A stretch of DNA of 8,410 nt from contig CAJULJ010000095.1 in the NCBI GenBank assembly GCA_910587395.1, positions 1-8,410 of the forward strand. Direction: 5' to 3'. The position numbers and the translations under genes were made by a program. The notes beneath the pieces were generated by a model, which searched no databases, was not told the DNA's origin, and saw only the letters and a program-made list of their open reading frames with translations. The stretch's first letter is position 1, and every line of letters begins with the position of its first letter. This document shows positions 5,256 to 8,410 of the stretch, piece by piece. This DNA comes from an uncultured Oscillospiraceae bacterium. GTDB taxonomy: Bacteria; Bacillota; Clostridia; Oscillospirales; Oscillospiraceae.

Positions 5256-5451
5256 CACCGAGCTGGCAGAACTGCAAGCCGACTTTCCCACCGTCTGGCA
5301 GGAGTACACCGAGCGTTTGTCTGAATACATGACCTCCACCGGCAAGACCTACAAGAGCCATGCTGCCACCATCCGGCGCTGGGCGGCAGAGGATCTGCGC
5401 AAAGCTAACAACATACCCAGCTATAGCTGTGAGGAGGGTGAGAGCCTGTGA
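5182..5451 (+). pseudogene. C-terminal part of the replisome organizer, out of frame with its N-terminal part
   Basis: This frame has no start codon of its own near its beginning and is a continuation of the gene at 4734. From about 5215 it reads AFGRYENVFLSDTELAELQ, then ERLSEYMTSTGKTYKSHAATIRRWA, the conserved C-terminal block of RepA-like initiators in Clostridial elements. It would be restored to frame by two extra bases in the GA tract. Its stop overlaps the GTG of the DnaC-like gene (GTGA), so the ancestral arrangement was translationally coupled. Unless ribosomes or polymerase slip in the tract, this part is not made. Confidence 0.8.
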
Positions 5452-6275
5452 ATGATTTTGATGGCATTTTGAACCGGCTGGCCGTGACGCATCGGGAGCC
5501 GGAGGACTACACCGGGGAGGATGGCCTTTTGTACTGTGGGAAATGCCATACCCCCAAGCAATTCCGCATGACCGCGCCGCCCATGGAGGGGCGGATACTC
5601 CCCTGTTCCTGCCAGTGTGAACAGGAGCGCCAGGAGCAAAAGGCGGCGGAGCAGGAGGCCCAGCGCCACCGTCAGGTTGTGGCCGACTTGAAGCACAAGG
5701 GCTTCACCGACCCAGCCATGCGGGAATGGACGTTTGCCAACGACAACGGAAAATGCCCGCAGATGAAACACGCCCGTTTCTATGTCGAGAACTGGCCGAC
5801 CATGCAGACGGAGAACATCGGTTATCTTCTTTGGGATGGGGTCGGCACTGGGAAAAGTTATTTTGCTGGCTGTATCGCCAACGCTCTGATGGAGCAGAAG
5901 ATACCCGTCCGCATGACGAACCTTGCCCTGATTTTGAACGACCTGACAGCCAGCTTTGAGGGCCGGAATGAGTACATAGCCCGTCTGTGCCGCGCCCCGC
6001 TACTGATTTTGGACGATTTCGGCATGGAGCGCGGGACGGAGTACGGATTGGAACAGGTCTATAACGTGATTGACAGCCGATACCGCAGTCGAAAGCCGTT
6101 GATTGTCACCACCAACATCCCGCTCCACGATTTACAGCACCCCCAAGACACAACACACGCCCGCATTTATGACCGCCTGCTGGCAATGTGCGCCCCCATC
6201 CGTTTTTCGGGAGAGAACTTCCGCAAGACAACGGCGCAGGACAAGCTGGCACGTCTGAAAAATCTGATGGATTGA
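5448..6275 (+). CDS. DnaC/IstB-like ATP-binding protein (helicase loader)
   Basis: A 275-aa AAA+ ATPase that loads the replicative helicase at an origin, partner of the preceding initiator. The N-terminal part has a cysteine cluster (CGKC at 30-33; CSCQC at 53-57), probably a zinc site, then a helical linker. Walker A is GVGTGKS at 131-137, Walker B LLILDD at 185-190, sensor 1 TTN at 221-223, and a conserved arginine lies in the C-terminal YDRL (about 241-244). The length is usual for the family. The start is GTG 5448, overlapping the previous stop; AGGAGGGTGA lies just upstream. All key motifs are intact, so unlike the initiator this gene looks functional. IstB-type transposition helpers share the fold, but no istA neighbour exists. 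Confidence 0.88.
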   Translation: MNDFDGILNRLAVTHREPEDYTGEDGLLYCGKCHTPKQFRMTAPPMEGRILPCSCQCEQERQEQKAAEQEAQRHRQVVADLKHKGFTDPAMREWTFANDNGKCPQMKHARFYVENWPTMQTENIGYLLWDGVGTGKSYFAGCIANALMEQKIPVRMTNLALILNDLTASFEGRNEYIARLCRAPLLILDDFGMERGTEYGLEQVYNVIDSRYRSRKPLIVTTNIPLHDLQHPQDTTHARIYDRLLAMCAPIRFSGENFRKTTAQDKLARLKNLMD

Positions 6276-6287
6276 AAGGAGCCGCCT

Positions 6288-6491
6288 ATGGCAAACAAAC
6301 TTCCCCCCGCCACCGCAGGCATGACCTTCCCCCGGCCCAAGCCGGACACCCCGCCCTCCATGGTGAAGAAAATTGGCAAGACCACCTACCTTGTGTGGGC
6401 GCATTTCAGCGAAACCAGCACCGAAACCATGGAGGACAAAATCAAGCGGATGCTCCGAAACGAAGTTCGGCAAATGATGGAGGATGAGTAA
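6288..6491 (+). CDS. transposon-encoded TnpW-family small protein
   Basis: A 67-aa protein of the TnpW kind that regularly follows the DnaC-like gene in Tn1549/CTn-type elements. Typical features are the proline-rich start (PRPKPDTPPSM), the central KIGKTTYLVWAHFSETSTETMEDKI and the basic-acidic end KRMLRNEVRQMMED. AAAGGAG lies 6 bases before ATG 6288; the upstream stop is 12 bases away, so it is in the replication operon. Function unknown. In related elements the coupling-protein region follows; here a nuclease cassette takes that place. Confidence 0.8.
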   Translation: MANKLPPATAGMTFPRPKPDTPPSMVKKIGKTTYLVWAHFSETSTETMEDKIKRMLRNEVRQMMEDE

Positions 6492-6501
6492 GCCGTTCTT
6501 C

Positions 6502-6530
6502 TTGAAAAGATGGCGTATATGTGGTATCAT
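6502..6530 (+). promoter_or_regulatory. promoter of the Rpn nuclease cassette
   Basis: TTGAAA (6502-6507), 17-base spacer, TATCAT (6525-6530): a near-consensus vegetative promoter. It starts 10 bases after the TnpW stop and gives the nuclease gene its own transcription. Confidence 0.65.
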
Positions 6531-6579
6531 AGTTACAGAAAGGTTTGAACTCCGCCATAACGGGAAAGCTGGTGAAAAA

Positions 6580-7377
6580 ATGATTGAAGAAGAACAAAAG
6601 CGGCAGCAAGACTTGGAACGCCTGCGTCAGCTACGGCCCATTGATGATGATTTTATGCGCTGCCTGTTCAAAGACAATATTCCTTTGGCCGAGTTGGTGC
6701 TACGCATCATCACAGGAAAACCTGATTTAGTCATTACCGACTGCCAGACGCAGAAGGATATGAAGCGGCTGGCTGGGGCGCGTTCTATCTGCCTGGACGC
6801 ATATGGAGCAGATTCCAGCGGGAAAAAGTATGATATGGAAGTCCAGCGGGCAGATAAAGGTGCTGACCCGCACCGGGCCAGATACCATTCCAGCGTGATA
6901 GACATTGAAAATCTGGACGCGGGGCAGGACTTTGACCAACTGCCGGACACCTACACGATTTTCATTATCGAAAAAGACTTTTATGGCTTAGGCAAACCGA
7001 TTTACCGAGTTGAGCGTATGAATCTCGACACAGGTAAACCTTTCGAGGATGGGGAACATATCCTCTATGTGAACGGCGAGTACCGGGGAAACTCGGATAT
7101 TGGCAAGCTGATGCACGATTTCAACTGTACCGATGCCGACGATATGAATTTTGAACTGATGGCAGAGCGCACAAGGTATTTGAAGGAAAATCCGAAAGGG
7201 GTGAGTGAGATGTGTAAAGTGATTGAAGATATGCGTACTCAGGAACGGAGAGAAACCATGACAGAGATTGCACTTCGTATGTTGCGTGCTGGTAGATATG
7301 CCCTTGAAGAAATTGTCAACATCTCAGGTCTCTCTCTTGATGAAGTGAAAAACTTGCAGACAGGACACAATGTGTAA
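6580..7377 (+). CDS. Rpn-family recombination-promoting nuclease / PD-(D/E)XK putative transposase
   Basis: A 265-aa protein starting at ATG 6580 (MIEEEQKRQQ); the open frame extends back to 6484 but that part overlaps TnpW and the promoter. It has the PD-(D/E)XK nuclease core: FMRCLFKDNIPLAELVLRIITG, then LDAYG (Asp ~73) and DMEVQ (Glu ~87, Gln ~89), followed by RARYHSSVID. This is the D...ExQ variant usual in the Rpn/PDDEXK_2 group. It appears complete. Rpn proteins are known to promote RecA-independent recombination, and some act in phage defence. The gene has its own promoter and terminator and lower GC than the neighbouring backbone, indicating separate acquisition. It lies at the breakpoint of the VirD4 gene. 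The C-terminal ~56 residues might also be made separately from ATG 7210. Confidence 0.85.
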   Translation: MIEEEQKRQQDLERLRQLRPIDDDFMRCLFKDNIPLAELVLRIITGKPDLVITDCQTQKDMKRLAGARSICLDAYGADSSGKKYDMEVQRADKGADPHRARYHSSVIDIENLDAGQDFDQLPDTYTIFIIEKDFYGLGKPIYRVERMNLDTGKPFEDGEHILYVNGEYRGNSDIGKLMHDFNCTDADDMNFELMAERTRYLKENPKGVSEMCKVIEDMRTQERRETMTEIALRMLRAGRYALEEIVNISGLSLDEVKNLQTGHNV

Positions 7378-7395
7378 ATAGGCATCCTAATCAGA

Positions 7396-7427
7396 GCCGG
7401 GAACTTGTGAACAGGTTCCCGGCTTTT
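7396..7427 (+). terminator. Rho-independent terminator of the Rpn gene
   Basis: A perfect 9-bp stem, GCCGGGAAC (7396-7404) with GTTCCCGGC (7415-7423), 10-base loop, then TTTT, located 18 bases after the Rpn stop. Confidence 0.85.
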
Positions 7428-7477
7428 GCTATGTCGAAAATTTGAACATTTTGTGAACAGTATTAAAAAGTCATTGA

Positions 7478-8293
7478 CAACTCGTTTCAGGCAAGACGGC
7501 AAAATCCATCCTCATCTCCTGCGGCGCTCGGCTGGCTCCCTTTGACATCGCCGAACTGCGGGAGATCACCCGGTATGACGAGCTGGAGCTGGACACCCTG
7601 GGGGACCGCAAGACCGCCCTGTTCCTCATCATGAGCGATACGGACAGCACCTTCAACTTCCTCATCAGCATGATATACAGCCAGCTTTTCAATCTGCTGT
7701 GCGAGAAAGCCGATGATGTGTACCACGGGCGGCTCCCGGTCCATGTGCGCTGCCTCATTGACGAGTGCGCCAACATCGGGCAGATACCGAACCTGGAGAA
7801 GCTGGTGGCGACCATCCGAAGCCGGGAAATATCGGCCTGCCTGGTCTTGCAGGCGCAGAGCCAGCTAAAGGCGATCTACAAGGACAACGCCGACACCATC
7901 ATCGGCAACATGGACACCCGCATCTTCCTCGGCGGCAGTGAGCCTACCACCTTGAAGGAGCTTTCCGCCGCCCTGGGCAAGGAGACCATAGATATGTTCA
8001 ACACCGGGGTGAGCAAGGGCAGCCAGGAGTCCCACAGCGTGAACTACCAGCGGACGGGCCATGAGCTAGCCAGCGTGGACGAGCTGGCGGTGCTGGACGG
8101 CGGCAAGTGCATCCTCCAGCTCCGGGGCGTGAGGCCGTTCCTGTCGGACAAGTACGACCTGACGAAGCACCCCAATTTCCAGTACACGGCGGACTGTGAC
8201 GAGAAGAACCGCTTTGACATCGAGAAGTTCCTGGACCACCGGCTGAAGCTGAAGGCGAAGGACGAATTTGAAGTGATCGACGCGGACGGATGA
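7478..8293 (+). pseudogene. virD4: VirD4-like conjugal coupling protein (CD1115 type), C-terminal remnant
   Basis: The coupling protein is the membrane ATPase that hands the relaxase-DNA complex to the secretion channel. Only the C-terminal part, about 267 of some 600 residues, is left. It begins GKTAKSILISCGARLAPFD at 7490, with a stop in frame at 7475-7477 and no start codon before ATG 7631. Conserved blocks present are LGDRKTALFLIMSDTDSTFNF, Walker B LIDECANIGQIP, VLQAQSQLKAIYKDNADTI, and FLGGSEPTTLKELS. The N-terminal membrane segments and Walker A are missing, so no ATPase activity is expected. The break point lies 50-60 bases after the Rpn terminator. The sequence of the remnant itself is intact, so the loss looks recent, unless the window joins two different sequences. 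A protein from ATG 7631 (220 aa) is possible but lacks a ribosome site. Confidence 0.85.
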
Positions 8294-8305
8294 GCGTCAC
8301 GCCGT

Positions 8306-8329
8306 AAAGCCCCCTCTGCGGGGCTTTTT
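8306..8329 (+). terminator. Rho-independent terminator after the VirD4 remnant
   Basis: Stem AAGCCCC (8307-8313) with GGGGCTT (8320-8326), 6-base loop, followed by T-run to 8329; 13 bases after the stop. Confidence 0.85.
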
Positions 8330-8337
8330 CCATGTCC

Positions 8338-8368
8338 GGGCGTTCCCTCCCTGCGTGGGACAACGCCC
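8338..8368. repeat. inverted repeat near the right edge
   Basis: GGGCGTT (8338-8344) pairs with AACGCCC (8362-8368), and CCC/GGG inside the loop can extend it with a two-base bulge. It lies in the spacer before whatever gene follows the window; its role is unknown. Confidence 0.4.
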
Positions 8369-8410
8369 GCCTGTAATGAAGCTGCCCCCACTTACCTTAC
8401 GGCAGGCATC

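Noticed and set aside
6188..6487. 99-aa + strand frame over the end of the DnaC-like gene and TnpW
   Set aside because: Out-of-frame shadow; TnpW in the other frame has the ribosome site and family residues.
6484..6579. Longer N-terminus of the Rpn protein from ATG 6484
   Set aside because: This would overlap TnpW and the promoter at 6502-6530; the family begins near MIEEEQKR at 6580.
6374..7497. GGCAAGAC seen in TnpW and at the VirD4 breakpoint as a possible target duplication
   Set aside because: The same 8 bases also occur in the replication gene (about 5340), so the match is probably chance; it does not flank the cassette directly.

Overview
The window looks like part of an integrative/conjugative element of the Tn1549/CTn type from a gut-type Clostridia bacterium (Lachnospiraceae/Oscillospiraceae range). 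The basis is the gene set and its order: small sigma-like proteins, a DUF3847-like protein, a MobA/MobL relaxase, a cysteine-rich VLP protein, a phage-type replisome organizer, a DnaC-like ATPase, TnpW and a VirD4 coupling protein. Strong AGGAGG-type ribosome sites fit a Firmicute. All genes read on the + strand. No integrase or element end is visible, so this is an internal slice.

Region by region. Positions 1-864 hold the C-terminal end of an ABC ATPase translationally overlapped with a membrane-anchored protein. Positions 890-1130 hold a 59-aa zinc-ribbon (KTR-type) protein, too short for routine ORF calling, followed by a 13-bp-stem terminator. Positions 1131-1417 have no convincing gene but carry two perfect hairpins, the second of which buries the ribosome site of the next gene. 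Positions 1418-2673 hold two sigma-region-4-like proteins and a DUF3847-like protein. Positions 2676-2771 form a cluster of inverted repeats with MobQ-type nick-like cores, a good oriT candidate, directly before the relaxase (2810-4246). The relaxase seems to start at ATC rather than ATG. A cysteine-rich VLP protein follows with a 4-base overlap.

Positions 4635-5451 are a replication module: an extended -10 promoter with repeated AACGGCCC sites, then a replisome-organizer gene broken by a frameshift. The break is explained exactly by loss of two bases from the second copy of a 24-bp tandem duplication. An 11-bp inverted repeat just before that tract makes an intragenic replication origin conceivable. 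The DnaC-like helicase loader (5448-6275) and TnpW (6288-6491) follow.

Positions 6502-7427 are a self-contained cassette (promoter, Rpn/PD-(D/E)XK nuclease, terminator) of different character. It sits exactly where the front of the VirD4 gene should be: only the C-terminal ~267 residues of VirD4 remain (7490-8293), without Walker A. The element shown here therefore has an apparently damaged replication initiator, a destroyed coupling protein and a relaxase with a non-standard start. It may be decaying, or may depend on a helper element for transfer.
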